Assembly: GCA_027886185.1 (NCBI GenBank)
Contig: WOAB01000619.1
Span: forward strand, 4,092,001 to 4,156,000
Length of the DNA stretch: 64,000 bases
Direction: 5' to 3'
From: Rheum nobile
Taxonomy: Eukaryota; Streptophyta; Magnoliopsida; Caryophyllales; Polygonaceae
The translations under genes and the position numbers were made by a program. Below are positions 21,970 through 33,832 of this stretch, one piece after another. The notes beneath the pieces were generated by a model, which made no database searches, had not been told where the DNA came from, and saw only the letters and a program-made list of their open reading frames with translations. Positions within the stretch are counted from its first letter, which is position 1. Every line of letters begins with the position of its first letter.

Positions 21970-22239
21970 CGTCATCACATGCCACGTGTCATCGCCACGA
22001 TTTTGCACATTATTTAATTTAAATTTTTAATATCAATACATTATATATATATATGTTTCTAATTTTTAGCCTTAGGAAAATCTTTATGATTTGATTGTAT
22101 ATGATTTAGTATATCTTGATGTTCTATTTTCCTATATTAATTCACTTACAAGTTATATCAAATTGTTAATTGACAATTATCATAAAATTTGAAAATCAAA
22201 TACTATAAGTTTTCAATTAATGTACTATTTAATACTAAA

Positions 22240-22665
22240 GTAGAATTTCTCTAACGCCACATGTCGCATGAAGAATAAGCCACATCATTTTTACCACATG
22301 CCATCACCTCAATATAGTTTTCACATAATTTTTTATTCTAAAATCAAATGCATATTTTCATTCTTTCCAATTTTAGCAACAAAAGTATTCTCAAAATATT
22401 TTCAAATCTTCGTAAAATACTATTTCTATAATTTGATTTAGATATCTAAAATAATTCTAAACAAAAGTAAAAAAAACAACTAAGATAAACCAATTATCAA
22501 ATATCTAAAAGTGCAATTTTCAACCTAATATGGGCAAATAAGACCACAATTGTAATAGAAACTTAAATTCCATCACCATTGAAGTTCGAATGTGGCACAA
22601 ATTTGGACAAATATCGAATATGAGAATTAGTCATTCAAAAGTCATAATGATTTAAGTTCACACAT
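22240..22665. repeat. AT-rich repeat with CCACATG motifs, possibly Helitron-like
   Basis: ACTAAAGTAGAATTTCTCTAACGCCACATGTC opens a stretch that resembles the text flanking element A on both sides (1443-1495 and 21970-22060); a second copy is at 23420-23850 inside the tandem duplication. TACTAAAGTAGAAT... followed by CCACRTGTC motifs is reminiscent of the 5' ends of non-autonomous plant Helitrons. No Rep/helicase coding and no clear 3' hairpin with CTRR is seen, so this is only a suggestion. Confidence 0.3.
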
Positions 22666-22667
22666 TC

Positions 22668-23153
22668 CCCTAAGACGCGGCAACCGACGCAACGGCGCGC
22701 CTCGAACGACGCCGGCGACCGACGGGCAATGCCCACTGGACAATCACGGCGGTCGCCGTGATTTTGCCTGCGGCGGGCACGCGGCGGTCGCCGTAAATGC
22801 ATCGGTCGCCGTCGCTAGGCCTGTCGCGGCCAGCTAGAAGCTGACACGCTGACTTCTCGGGCCCAACCACGGCAGTCGCCGTTTCTGAACGGCGGTCGCC
22901 GTTTCTCCATTTTCCCGCCCATTCAGCTTTGAACGAGCTTGACGATAAACCGGAATAAAAATTATCGTACGCGAACGACAATTTAAAATCCAAGGCATGC
23001 TGTCTGTATATTATTTCACTGAGAAAAATATTACAGATACAGAGCACATTACAGAATGTCTCAAACTACCTGAATTAAATCCGACGTATACAACGGGTAC
23101 CCGGGAAATTCCATAATTCCCAATATAACCTTACAAAATTACGGGGTATCACA
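22668..23153 (-). repeat. Partial extra copy of element A LTR
   Basis: Fragment of the 5' (U3) end of the LTR, generated by the tandem duplication rather than by an independent insertion: it is followed by the same CGTCA and the same flank as the full LTR. It contains the upstream palindrome cluster but not the TATA box. Confidence 0.88.
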
Positions 23154-23850
23154 CGTCATCACATGCCACGTGTCATCGCCACGATTTTGCACATTATTTA
23201 ATTTAAATTTTTAATATCAATACATTATATATATATATGTGTTTCTAATTTTTAACCTTAGGAAAATCTTTATGATTTGATTGTATATGATTTAGTATAT
23301 CTTGATGTTCAATTTTCCTATATTAATTCACTTACAAGTTATATCAAATTTTTAATTGACAATTATCATAAAATTTGAAAATCAAATACTATAAGTTTTC
23401 AATTAATATACTATTTAATACTAAAGTAGAATTTCTCTAACGCCACATGTCGCATGAAGAATAAACCACATCATTTTTACCACATGCCATCACCTCAATA
23501 TAGTTTTCACATAATTTTTTATTCTAAAATCAAATGCATATTTTCATTCTTTCCAATTTTAGCAACAAAAGTATTCTCATAATATTTTCAAATCTTCGTA
23601 AAATACTATTTCTATAATTTGATTTAGATATCTAAAATAATTCTAAATAAAAGTAAAAAAACAACTAAGATAAACCAATTATCAAATATCTAAAAGTGCA
23701 ATTTTCAACCTAATATGGGCAAATAAGACCACAATTGTAATAGAAACTTAAATTCCATCACCATTGAAGTTCGAATGTGGCACAAATTTGGACAAATATC
23801 GAATATGAGAATTAGTCATTCAAAAGTCATAATGATTTAAGTTCACACAT

Positions 23851-23874
23851 CCCCCCCCCCCCCCCCCCCCCCCC
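23851..23874. repeat. Homopolymer of 24 C
   Basis: A pure C run at the end of the second duplication unit. The exact length is the kind of value that sequencing and assembly get wrong. Confidence 0.95.
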
Positions 23875-24794
23875 AACTTATACTGTAGTGACTCATGCTG
23901 ATCAATTTTAAGAGGAAAACATATAACATATTTGTAACTTTTTTATAGCACATATTTACTAATTTTTCGTCTATTGTTTTTACAATTATATTCACTTATA
24001 AAATACATCATTGAATTCTTTCTTACTCTCTATAAAATGTATTTTTATTTTTCATTTGATTTTCCATTTGGATATGGTAATCAATTATGCAAATTGTTAT
24101 CAAACTTATATAAAACACGGAATTTAAATGACTATGCATGGGGAAGTCGGAATAGGAGAACACTCATCTTGAGGTTAAAGCTAAATTGTTGTAAGTTCAG
24201 AATTTCGGTCTTTCTGCTAAACATGTTATATTAATTTTATATTAAATATAAGAAAAGTTAAGCAAGTTCACGATAAAATGTCATTTTATCTTCATAGTGG
24301 CCCATTATCCTTACTTTTTACGAAGAACATGGGGTAATAGATTTTGTTAAGCTTAAAACTCTATGGAGAGTAGATTCACTGGCACTTTGTTGAGCTTGAA
24401 TTTTCTTGTAATAGATTGTGTTAAGCTTAGCCTTCACTATAAATATTTTACATTCTGTTTCTCGTGTCAATACCATGTTTTACAATCCGTTTTCAACACG
24501 AGAATAAGCACTATAGTTGTGATCTCTTCATGATGTGAGAATTGAGTGTTTTCTCTTTTTTTGTAAACAAATTTCGATTCTAATCAACAAGCTTGGTTCC
24601 ACGACCACCGGTGGTCCTGACGGCGGCTCCTGGGCACAACAAAGTCACGGCGGTGGTGGCGGACGTTGAGTCGGCGGCGAACAGAGCCTCGACTTACACA
24701 CCACGGAGAGGCGACACCAAAATAGAGCACTCACGAACCGAGATTCACGCGGGTCATTCGAGGGTCAAACGACGATGAAATGGAGCGGAGCCGA
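23875..24794 (+). other. AT-rich stretch with a promoter-like segment
   Basis: No recognised gene. From about 24240 the text looks like an LTR or promoter: repeats of TAGATTxTGTTAAGCTTA (24339 and 24412), a TATA-like CTATAAATA at 24439-24447, and the end ATTCTAATCAACAAG near 24570-24590. It could be the LTR of the Ty1/copia element whose remnants sit at 56518-57333 on the other side of element C. I find no PBS to prove that. 24593-24778 has a short open frame that I do not recognise. Confidence 0.35.
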
Positions 24795-27700
24795 TGTGAT
24801 TGGATATGCCTTCTCTTCGTCCACGGTGCAAGGATTACGCTCCAATTGAGGTCCAAGTGAAGGAAGGGACACATCATGGCTTCAAAGGAGGGAACCGAGC
24901 TATGCCAAAGGAGGAAAGGTATGATGGAGGATGAATCTGCGAGTGAGGAGTTGAGGAGGGTGGAGATGAGTGTTTGGATGAGTGGATGGTGAAGGGGAGT
25001 GGCTGGATAGGTGGACTTCAAAGGAGGATGTGACGCACTGTAACACCCCCGACATATGTCGATCGTGTCACACGCCAGTGACCTCAGACGTTACTGTCCA
25101 AAGTCACCCTAAGCTTTAATCGAAACAATTAAGCTTAAATAAGTATATTAAATAACGAAAGATTAAACAGCAGAAGACATATTTAAATAAAACTCAATCT
25201 TTTATTAACAGACTTCTCATAAAATGAGAACGACGATTTTACAACAGAGTGAATTTACAGCGGAAGACTTTTATAATAAACCCTATTACAAGACTTGGTT
25301 ATAAGAATATATTAAAGCAATACTCAATAGCCTTAAAACACTGACGCTTAAATCTTCAACTGTAAGCCTCTCTTCAATTGGTTACTTCAAGACTTCGGGG
25401 ACCAACCACTGATGTGTCGTATAGGACGGATGACACCAGCCAACCATGCAAGGAATAAAACCCGGTTGGTTAGTCTAATGAAAGACTATGCAAGGGTGAA
25501 AACAGAATGGTTCTAGTGATCGTAACCGTTTACTATCATTGTCCCTCGAATAACAACCGAAGGGACGATACATAACCCGAAACTTTCACGGAATGATTAA
25601 AGTTTAGACATGCACTGAAAAGATGACTCCAAAGGAATTGAGTCTTATGGGAAACGTATGACAAATGTTTGGGAACGTTAAGTTTACTCACAAGTTTAAA
25701 AATGACCTTAGTTATTTGGGTCCACGACCAACCTCAACGCGTAACGCGAATCCAAATTGGAAAAAAGACTTACTTTAACAAGAGCCCGAGGGTATATTAA
25801 TTATGTGCATAACCGCACTTATCTTATTTAATTACAACACGTATATTCACCATAAGCTTTTAATACAATCTCGAGTGACTACGAGAATAACACAGGGTGA
25901 CATTACGTCCAACCCAATGGCACTAGCAAGGTGCTTAAACACCTCTTATCCTTAACGGGTGGATAAGAAGCAATGGTCATGACCTTTAAAAGTATTAGAG
26001 AATTATTCTGACTGATACCAAGTTATAAAGAAACGACTAATCCTCATAAGGCATTAGCGTTCCTATGAATACTCGTGCTAATCTAGCATTTAAGTTACAT
26101 TTAAATCCACACCAAAATTTATTACAGTAATAACAGGTATAATAGCGTTGTTCTAGCAATATATACAACCTATTATAATATCATATTTTAATCACATAAT
26201 TTTATTAAATCTGTTCCCAAACGAAAACAACACTTCATTCCAATTTAATTAACAATACAAAATAATTGATAACTAAGAAAAATATGGAATGATAAGCAAG
26301 AGCGAACCGCCACTTGCCTTAATTGAGACGAACATAGTTGTCGGGTTCCGGGTATCTGGGAACTGGAATCTAGTTACGGATTCCTACGACGACGACGAAC
26401 CACGACGGAACCCCAAGTTAGATTCGATACGAACGGATAAAATATACGAACGAAAGAATCAAAAGGAAACGAGGGTCAAAGCCGTGACCGGGCTCCTCCA
26501 AGCCACGATCGCGGTTTGGATTTCCACGGTTGCGGAATTCTGGGCAGAGCCGCGGTCGCGGTGTTCATAGCCGCGGTCGCGGATCTCCCCCTGTCGCGAC
26601 CCTAAATCGGTTCGAGGCTCACCGATTACGACGAAGACGACAACCTCCCTGGCTTCGAACGAGGCTCACCACCACTCCAAGCTTCCAAAGCACCACTGAC
26701 GACCACGAAGAACTCCGGCGAAAACTCCAACGAGCACGAATTTCAGCGAGGGCACGAATGAGAGAAAGAGAGAGAGATCGGAAGCTGTGGATGAAGATTT
26801 CCATAGCCTCCATCTCCCTTTTACAGAGAAAATGAAGACCAACGCCGAGAAGACGGAGCGATTGGCCTCCCCCCGGCGTAATGGCGGCAACCGAACCGGC
26901 GACACGCGCGAGCTTCTGGAAGAAGACGACAAATAGGTTTCCGCGGTCGCGGAAACACTTCCGCGGTCATGGAAATGCCGCGATCGCGTCTGTGACCTCT
27001 GGTCGCGGTCTCCCTGGCGGACTCAAGCTAGAATTAAATGCCAGTACCCATAAAAAATACTCTAAGGCCCGATAATACCTCAAACGTATATAATAACGTC
27101 TAAAAGATTATTACAGAGATTATAGGAGTTACAGAAATTCCGAAATACCCTTACAGAATTGAGGTTTATTACAAGCACCCCCAAGGAAGAACAAGCTTGA
27201 ACATCTACGGTGGGATATGACTCACCCAAAGGAGAAGAACAAGAGTAGCTCGATGTAAATCACGAACTAGGAACTTTTCTTGGATAGAAATAAGCTTAAA
27301 GTTGCTGGTTTTGATTGCAAATTGACGTGTTTACAATGAAGGGAAAGGAGGCTATATATAGCTTTGGAAAAAACAAGTTACAAGGGACCCTTGACATGCC
27401 AAGGATCACCAAGCATCACAACTGATTTAAACTTAATATCAAGCTGGCAATTGTCATTTAAAATGCTTAAGAAAATGTTAAAAATAAAATAAAATCAAGT
27501 CCACATGGAATGCCCAGCTTCACGCCCAAGTTGGCTTCAAGGGCTCGGCGCCAATGCACCCGGATGAGCCACAAGCAACATGACCGAGCCAACTTGACTT
27601 TCCATCGGCACTCCTTGGCTCATTATACCCTCCATGAGCCTAGATTGGTGTTCCTTGGCTTTGGCGCGGGTGATGGTACCAAGAGACGGCTCATTGCCGG

Positions 27701-27865
27701 TAGTAGGAGTAGAAACCCTAGTGGCTGCGTGAGCAAGGCGGGGCAAGCGGCGACGATCGAGCTCTTGGCCACTTCCCTCGGCACTCTTTGGTTGCCTGGC
27801 CTTCTTTGGACTAGATGAGCCTTGTGGCGGGTTGGTGTGCGGGACAAACTGGTCGGGGCCCGAAG
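24795..27865 (-). repeat. 3' LTR of element C, interrupted and 5'-deleted
   Basis: 24795-25038 and 27174-27865 match 55464-56390 (5' LTR) with many small differences. A TATA motif GCTATATATAGC is at 27351-27362 and its partner is at 55879-55890. The C-terminal pol coding (27537-27850, with I-T-R-A-K-A-K-E) lies inside the LTR. At about 27866 the text jumps into RNase H sequence, so the start of this LTR, the PPT and integrase are deleted. Confidence 0.78.
25039..27173 (-). mobile_element. Solo LTR of the element D family inserted in element C LTR
   Basis: 2,135 bp, TGTAACACCCCC...TTTATTACA on the plus strand, flanked by CGCAC (25034-25038) and AGCAC (27174-27178), a 5-bp TSD with one changed base; the unbroken site in C's other LTR reads CGCAC. 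It matches the LTRs of element D in reverse orientation. No internal sequence remains, as expected after LTR-LTR recombination. Palindrome clusters lie at 26480-26585 and 26939-27010, the shared block at 26283-26323. The TATA box position (26811-26828) reads CTCTGTAAAAGG, a probable loss. Confidence 0.9.
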
Positions 27866-28624
27866 AGGTGCATGAGTGAGCTTATCCTTAAGGGCTGCAA
27901 AGGCCTTCTCTTGACGTGTTGCCCATAGAAATGGTGTGTTCTTCTTTGTAAGCTCGGTGAGAGGCGAAGCAATGGTGCTGAAATCCTTGATAAAGCATCA
28001 GTAGAATCCAGCAAACCCTAGGAAGCTACGAACTTGAGTCATGGTGGTAGGTGTCGGCCACTTTCTTATTGCCTTCACCTTTTCCTCATCCACCTTGAGC
28101 CCTTCCTTGCACACCACAAATCCAAGAAAAACCACATGATCCGAACAAAAATGGCATTTCTTGAAATTAGCATACAATTTTTCTTGCCATAGGACTTCAA
28201 GGACTAACCTATGGTGTCTAGCATGATCATGCAAGTTTTGGTTGTAAATAAAATATACAACCACAAACTTACCTAGAAAAGCTCTCAAGACATGATTCAT
28301 AAGCCTCATGAAGGTGCTAGGTGCATTAGTTAAACCGAAAGGCATGACTAACCATTCATATATCCGCTCTTGAAGTCAATTTTGGAAAAGATACTTGACC
28401 CGTGGAGCTCATCTAGCATGTTGTCAAGCCTTAGGATTAGATGTCGGTACTTGATTGTGATGTTGTTGATAGCTCGGCAGTCCACACACATTCTCCAAGT
28501 ACCATCCTTCTTTGGCACCAAGATGACGGGCACGGAGCAAGGACTCAAGCTCTCTCTCACATACCCCTTGTCTAACAATTCTTGAACTTGCTTTTGGAGC
28601 TCTTAGGTCTCGGCTAGATTGGCC
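27866..28624 (-). pseudogene. Element C pol: RT with catalytic deletions and start of RNase H
   Basis: Minus-strand RT text: K-G-Y-V-R-E-S-L-S-P-C, P-K-K-D-G-T-W-R-M-C-V-D-C-R, F-S-K-I-D-F-K-S-G-Y (28348-28578), then V-M-P-F-G-L-T-N-A-P-S-T-F-M (27998-28345). About 80 bp are missing after S-G-Y near 28360. The catalytic Y-F-D-D-I-L reads Y-F-I-Y-N, so the Asp pair is gone by a small deletion. After the connection domain the RNase H begins (T-E-L-T-K-K-N and K-D-K-L-T-H-A-P-L) and stops at about 27866 where the deletion joins it to the LTR. Compare the intact equivalent in element F. Confidence 0.85.
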
Positions 28625-29425
28625 CTATATGCAGCCTTGTTTGGAAGAGTGGTGTCGGGGACAGTCTATTTGATGTTCAATCCCACGAATTGGAGGCAGT
28701 CCAGCCGACACCTCCTCTTGGAACAAGTCTTGGAACTCTTGCAAAAGAGAGGAAACAATAGGAGGCAAATCAACAAGTTCTTGGGAAGAGATTAAGACAT
28801 CCTTATACACTATAAGAAAACAAACTTCACTTCCCTTGAGTGTGTTGTTGACCTCCTCGGCCTTGGCTAGAAGCAAGTGATTAGATGCAACCCTATTACT
28901 GCCTATGGCCAACTTCTTTCCACGAGCTTGCTCTTCCTTTCCTCTAAGAGCTCTTCTTTGCTCATTGGCTATGTGATCTGCCATGATTTCATGGGGAGCT
29001 AGAGGATGTAAGGTGATTCTTTTCCCCTTCAAGTGGAAAGAGTACTCATTAGATATGCCTTGATGGATCACACCTCGATCATATTGCCATGGCCTCCAAA
29101 GAAGCAAATGGCACGCAGTCATGGGCAAAACATCACACACCACTTCGTCTTCATAGCCACCTATAGAGAATCTAATGGTAGCTTGCTCCTTAACCTTGAG
29201 AGGGGTGTTAGAATTCAGCCAACAAAGAGTATAGGGTTGATGATGTGGAATAGTATGGAGAGAAAACCTGGATACTACCTCTTGGTCGATTATGTTGCAA
29301 CATGAGCCACCATCAATGATAAAGTTGCTAATTTTACCTTGGATGCGGCACCTTGAGTGGAAGATTGTCTCACGCTGATTTGGAGTTGAGGGTGCTTCAC
29401 TTGCCATGAGTGAGCGCTTAACCAT
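28625..29425 (-). pseudogene. Element C protease and protease-RT spacer
   Basis: Open for 266 codons. The aspartic protease motif is I-I-D-G-G-S-C-C-N-I-I-D; Gly in place of the usual Ser/Thr after Asp is common in this clade and also occurs in element E. The spacer V-C-D-V-L-P-M-T-A-C-H-L-L-L and the heptad-like Y-D-R-G-V-I-H-Q-G are shared with F. The frame shifts into RT at about 28660 and away from gag at about 29420. Confidence 0.82.
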
Positions 29426-29740
29426 CCTTGCGTTTCAACCATCACTTGAAGCTCTTCTTCAACTACTTCCTCTTGGTCCTCCTCCAAGTGTTCCTCTTCA
29501 GATTCATAGTCCCCCACGGTGTTAAGGAGGACTTGGCGTGTGGAAGGACAATCTCTAGCCATGTGCCCTCGGCCTAAGCATTTGAAGCACTTGACATCTC
29601 TTGCCCGGCCCTCTCCTTCTCCCTTTTGGATTTGGGGACTAGGTGGAGCATCCCTTTGTGGCTGCACTTGAGGAGTACCTTGTCGTGGCTCTTGGTGCCT
29701 TGGCTGGAGTTGTGAGGTGCTAGAACTTGGGGATTGCCAT
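29290..29740 (-). pseudogene. Element C gag C-terminus with one zinc knuckle
   Basis: Contains C-F-K-C-L-G-R-G-H-M-A-R-D-C, a single CCHC knuckle, and a Glu-rich linker E-S-E-E-E-H-L-E-E-D. Element D inserted just upstream; C's gag resumes at 40941. Confidence 0.82.
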
Positions 29741-32700
29741 TATAATAACCCTCAATTCAGTAAGGGTATTTGGGTAATTTTCCCAACCCTCGTTCTGTAA
29801 GCGAGACGCGTTTGGCATTTTCGGAATTTCTGTAACTCCTATAATCTCTGTAATAATCTTTTAGACGTTATTATATACGTTTGAGATATTATCGGGCCTT
29901 AGAGTATTTTTTATGGGTACTGGCATTTAATTCTAGCTTGAGTCCGCGAGGGAGACCGCGACTAGAGGTCACAGACGCGATCACGGCATTTCCGCGACCG
30001 CAGAAGTGTTTCCGCGACCGCGGAAACCTGTTCGTCGTCTTCTTCCAGAAGCTCGCACGTGTCACCGGTTCGGATGCCGCCATTACGCCGGGGGGAGGCT
30101 GACAGGGGGGAATAAGTCGTCGTATCCCCAATCAAAAGTAAATCCTAAAATCCTCACTAAACAGAGTATAGTAAGCAAGTCAGGGTCGATCCCACAGAGA
30201 AGGAAGGAATTCAATGGTGGTAGCATGCAATGTCACAAAGGGGGGTTTTATGGTTGGTTGGTTGCAAACAAAACAAAGTAGAATGGATGAAATATCAAGA
30301 AAGAAAAACACTTAGCCAAGTAATGTCCACATAAGTCATTCAAAGGTTGTTCATAGATTAAGTCCTATCTTCCTATTCGGTTATTCCTGTCCCGATCTTA
30401 TGTAAATTCAGAGGGAAACCTTCCACAAAGAACCCTTACCAATGAATAACCCTAGTACCACTAAAGGTTTAACCCAAAGGCAGCAATGCATATAAGAATT
30501 AACCAGGATACACAGAACGCTCGCTCAGATGCATTTACCATGTAATCAATTCCCACATAGATATAATCCACAGATGCAGATAACAATCAATGCTTGCTAC
30601 TTATACTAGAGCGTTAGCCCAACAGTTCTCTAGTATTAGCAATAAGAATGAAAGCAATAAACCTAGGTGATCAGTCTAGATAAACCAACAAACATTCAAA
30701 TATGAATTTGCTCAGAGAAAAGATATAACTCAATAGGATAGATAGATAGGAACAAAACCTCACAACCAGATGAACGAACTCATGCTTCCATTACCGGACT
30801 AAGCCAAAGAGGCTTAGCTCCTCATAGTCATGGTAGAACTTCAAAGGAATAAACAACGATGAATTGAAATTGCAACTAAAGTCTGATCAGAGTCTCTTAA
30901 CCCTAATGCATAAGGAGAGTATTTATAGGGCCCTAACAAATGACCTAGCCCATTAAGAAAAATAACTGAAATAGAAATAAGAAAAAGGGAAAAGAAAACT
31001 AAAAAGATAATTCGGAATAAGTCTGAGCCTCTTCCGTGTCAAACCCGCGATCGCGGGTGGTGGACCTTGATCGCGGCCCATGTGGCTCCGCGCCCCTTCA
31101 ATCTCTCTACGCCCGTAGAAAACTCTCGACATGCTCCGAGGCCCGCGATCGCAGCACCCATGCCCGCGATCGCGGTTAATGCTCGACACTCTTGTCCTTT
31201 GCCTTGCACCAACCCGTCTCCTCTTCACTCCTTGGCGTCTTCTCTTGATGGCTTCCTTCCTCAGTGTCTTCATGATCCGTAAAGTAGCTCAAACACCTCT
31301 AAAAACACCAACTTCGCCTCCAAATGCCATATACAAGAATGTGTCTAAATCTACCCGAATGGCACCAATAAAACCTCTAATAACTCTTAGTTAAGCCCTA
31401 CAAAGTAGTGCTTATCAGAGGCCAATCGCTCCGTCTTCTTGGCGTTGGGATTCCTTTGCTATATAAAAGGGAGGTGGAGGCCATATAAATCTTCATCCAC
31501 AGCTCCCGATCTCGCTCTCTTTCTCTCGTTCGTGCCCTCGCCGGAATTCGTGCTCGTCGGAGTTTTCGCCGGAGTTCTTCGTGGTCGTCAGTGGTGCTTT
31601 GGAAGCTTAGAGTGGTGGTGAGCCTCGTTCGAAGCCAGGGAGGTCGTCGTAATCGGTGAGCCTCGAACCAATTTAGGGTCGCGACAGGGGGAGATCCGCG
31701 ACCGCGGCTATGAACACCGCGACCGCGGCTCTGCCCAAAAATCCGCAACCGTGGAAATCCAAACCGCGACCGCGGCTTGCTTTAGCAAGCGCGATCGTGG
31801 CTTGGAGGAGCCCGGTCACGGCTTTGACCCTCATTTTCTTTTGATTCTTTCGTTCGTATATTTTATCCATTCGTATCGAATCTAACTTAGGGTTCCGTCG
31901 TGGTTCATCGTCGCCGTAGGAATCCATAACCAGATTCCAGTTCCCAAATACCCGGAACCCGACAACTACGTTCTTCTCAATTAAGGCAAGTGGCGGTTTG
32001 CTCTTGCTTATCATTCCATATTTTCTTTAGTTATCAATTTTTTTTTGTTAATTAAATTGGAATGAAGTGTTGTTTTCGTTTGGGAACAGATTTAATAAAA
32101 TGATGTGATTAAAATATGATATTATAATAGGTTGTATTCATTGCTAGAACAACGCTATTATACCTGTTATTACTGTAATAAATTTTGGTGTGGATTTAAA
32201 TGTAACTTAAATGCTAGATTAGCTCGAGTATTCGTAGGAACGCTAATGCCTTATGAGGATTAGTCGTTTCTTTATAACTTGGTATTAGTCGGAATAATTC
32301 TCTAATACTTTTAAAGGTCATGACCATTGCTTCTTATCTACCCGTTAAGGATAAGAGGTGTTTAAGCACCTTGCTAGTGCCATTGGGTTGGGCGTAATGT
32401 CACCCTGTGTTATTCTTGTAGTCACTCGAGATTGTATTAAAAGCTTAACGTGAATATACGTGTTGTAATTAAATAAGATAAAGTGTGGTTATGCACATAA
32501 TTAATATACCCTCGGGCGAGGAGTACAACGTGGAAACCGCTTGGACTCTTGTTAGAGTAAGTCTTCTTTCCAATCTGGATTCGCGTTACGCGATGAGGTT
32601 GGTCGTGGACCCAAATAACTAAGGTCGTTTTTAAACTTGTGAGTAAACTTAACATTCCCAAACATTTGTCATATGTTTTCCATAAGACTCAATTCCTTTG

Positions 32701-33293
32701 AAGTCATCTTTTCAGTAAATGTCTAAACTTTAATCATTTCGTGAAAGTTCTGGGTTATGTATTGTTCCTTCGGTTGTTATTCGAGGGACAATGATAGTAA
32801 AAGGTTACGATCACTAGAACCATTCTGTTTTCACTCTTGCATAGTCTTTCATTAGACTAACCAACCAGGTTTAATTCCTTGCATGGTTGGCTGGTGTCAT
32901 CCGTCCTATACGGCACATCAGTGGTTGGTCCCCGAAGTCTTGAAGTAACCAATTGAAGAGAGGCTTGCTGTTGAAGATTTAAGCGTCAGTGTTTTAAGGT
33001 TGTTGAGTATTACTTTAATATATTCTTATAACCAACTCTTGTAATAGGGTTTATTATAAAAGTCTTCCGCTGTAAATTCACTCTGTTGTAAAATCGTCCT
33101 TCTCATTTTTATGAGAAGTCTGTTAATAAAAGGTTGAGTTTTATTTAAATATGTCTTCCGCTGTTTAAATCTTTCGTTATTTAATATACTTATTTGAGCT
33201 TAATTGTTTCGATTAAAGCCTATGGTGAGTTTGGACAGTAACGTCTGAGGTCACTGGCGTGTGACACGACTGACATAAGTCGGGGGTGTTATA
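29741..33293 (+). repeat. 5' LTR of element D, carrying a solo-LTR insertion
   Basis: Starts TATAATAACCCTCAATTC and ends GGGGGTGTTATA. TATA box GCTATATAAAAGG at 31458-31470. Palindrome clusters CCGCGACCGCGG lie at 29956-30028 (upstream) and 31679-31820 (downstream), and the shared block at 31981-32020. The insertion at 30100-31417 separates the upstream cluster from the TATA box. Confidence 0.9.
30100..31417 (-). mobile_element. Solo LTR of another family, inserted in element D 5' LTR
   Basis: 1,318 bp starting TGACAGGGGG and ending TGCTTATCA, with a perfect TSD GAGGC at 30095-30099 and 31418-31422. The uninterrupted D LTR (39086-39096) shows the empty site. TG...CA ends, the 5-bp TSD and a TATA-like CTATAAATA on the minus strand (30919-30928) mark it as a solo LTR in minus orientation. 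CCGCGATCGCGG-type palindromes sit at 31046-31175, upstream of its TATA. Confidence 0.88.
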
Positions 33294-33297
33294 ATTA

Positions 33298-33309
33298 TGG
33301 TATCAGAGC
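33298..33309 (+). promoter_or_regulatory. Met-tRNA primer-binding site of element D
   Basis: TGGTATCAGAGC four bases after the 5' LTR. Confidence 0.88.
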
Positions 33310-33832
33310 AATGGTTTTAAAGATCTTGGCCTACTGTTAGGTTTGAGAATTTTTGAAAATTAATTTCGAAACTATTTTCAAACTATTTTCCATTAAAAAG
33401 GAAATTCGAGAGTTTAAATGTTAAATTTAAAAGTTTTATTATTTCTTGGAATTGAATTTAAAATAATGGTTTAGTTATTTGAACTTCAAAAGTTAATTAT
33501 AGTTGGTTTATAAATTGTGTGTTATAAGCAATTAAATTTAAAGTTTATGATTATAACTTTAAAAGTGCGATTTTGGTCTTAGTAAGAGTTTTGTGATAAT
33601 CGTATCACTAGTTTGAGAAACTAACTTTATAAATAATTATTTTATTAAGTTAAGTATATAAAGTTTAAAACTATAAAGTAGAAAGTTTGAAAGTATAAGG
33701 TTTAATAATAAGTGGTTTTTAAACTTCTGCAAGCTTCGAGTTGTTACTTATTCCTTAGATCCATTCTTAGGGATAGTGTCTCTCCTTAGGATTAATGTCA
33801 TTTAAAAGTTGACATTTTGATCAACACTATTT
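33310..33832 (+). other. Element D leader
   Basis: AT-rich untranslated sequence. The acidic ORF of A and G is absent. The leader continues at 35219-35399 beyond an inserted LTR. Confidence 0.6.

Larger units (their letters stand above)
21502..23850. repeat. Tandem duplication of LTR end plus flank (two units of about 1.17 kb)
   Basis: The unit starting CCCTAAGACGCGG at 21502 is repeated from 22668. Each unit contains the last ~470 bp of element A's LTR, the TSD CGTCA (21970 and 23154) and about 690 bp of AT-rich flank. The second unit ends at ACACAT 23850. At both unit ends there is a C run: TTCCCC at 22665-22670, and 24 C at 23851-23874, which suggests the breakpoints used short C homology. 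The second copy of the LTR piece keeps the AAATGC palindrome unit that the adjacent full LTR has lost, so that loss came after the duplication. Confidence 0.88.

Noticed and set aside
22240..23850. A full Helitron
   Set aside because: Only weak resemblance at one end; no helicase coding and no clear terminal hairpin with CTRR, so kept as a low-confidence repeat only.
24593..24778. 61-codon basic frame as a host gene start
   Set aside because: Short, unrecognised, and truncated by element C; no conservation to judge by.
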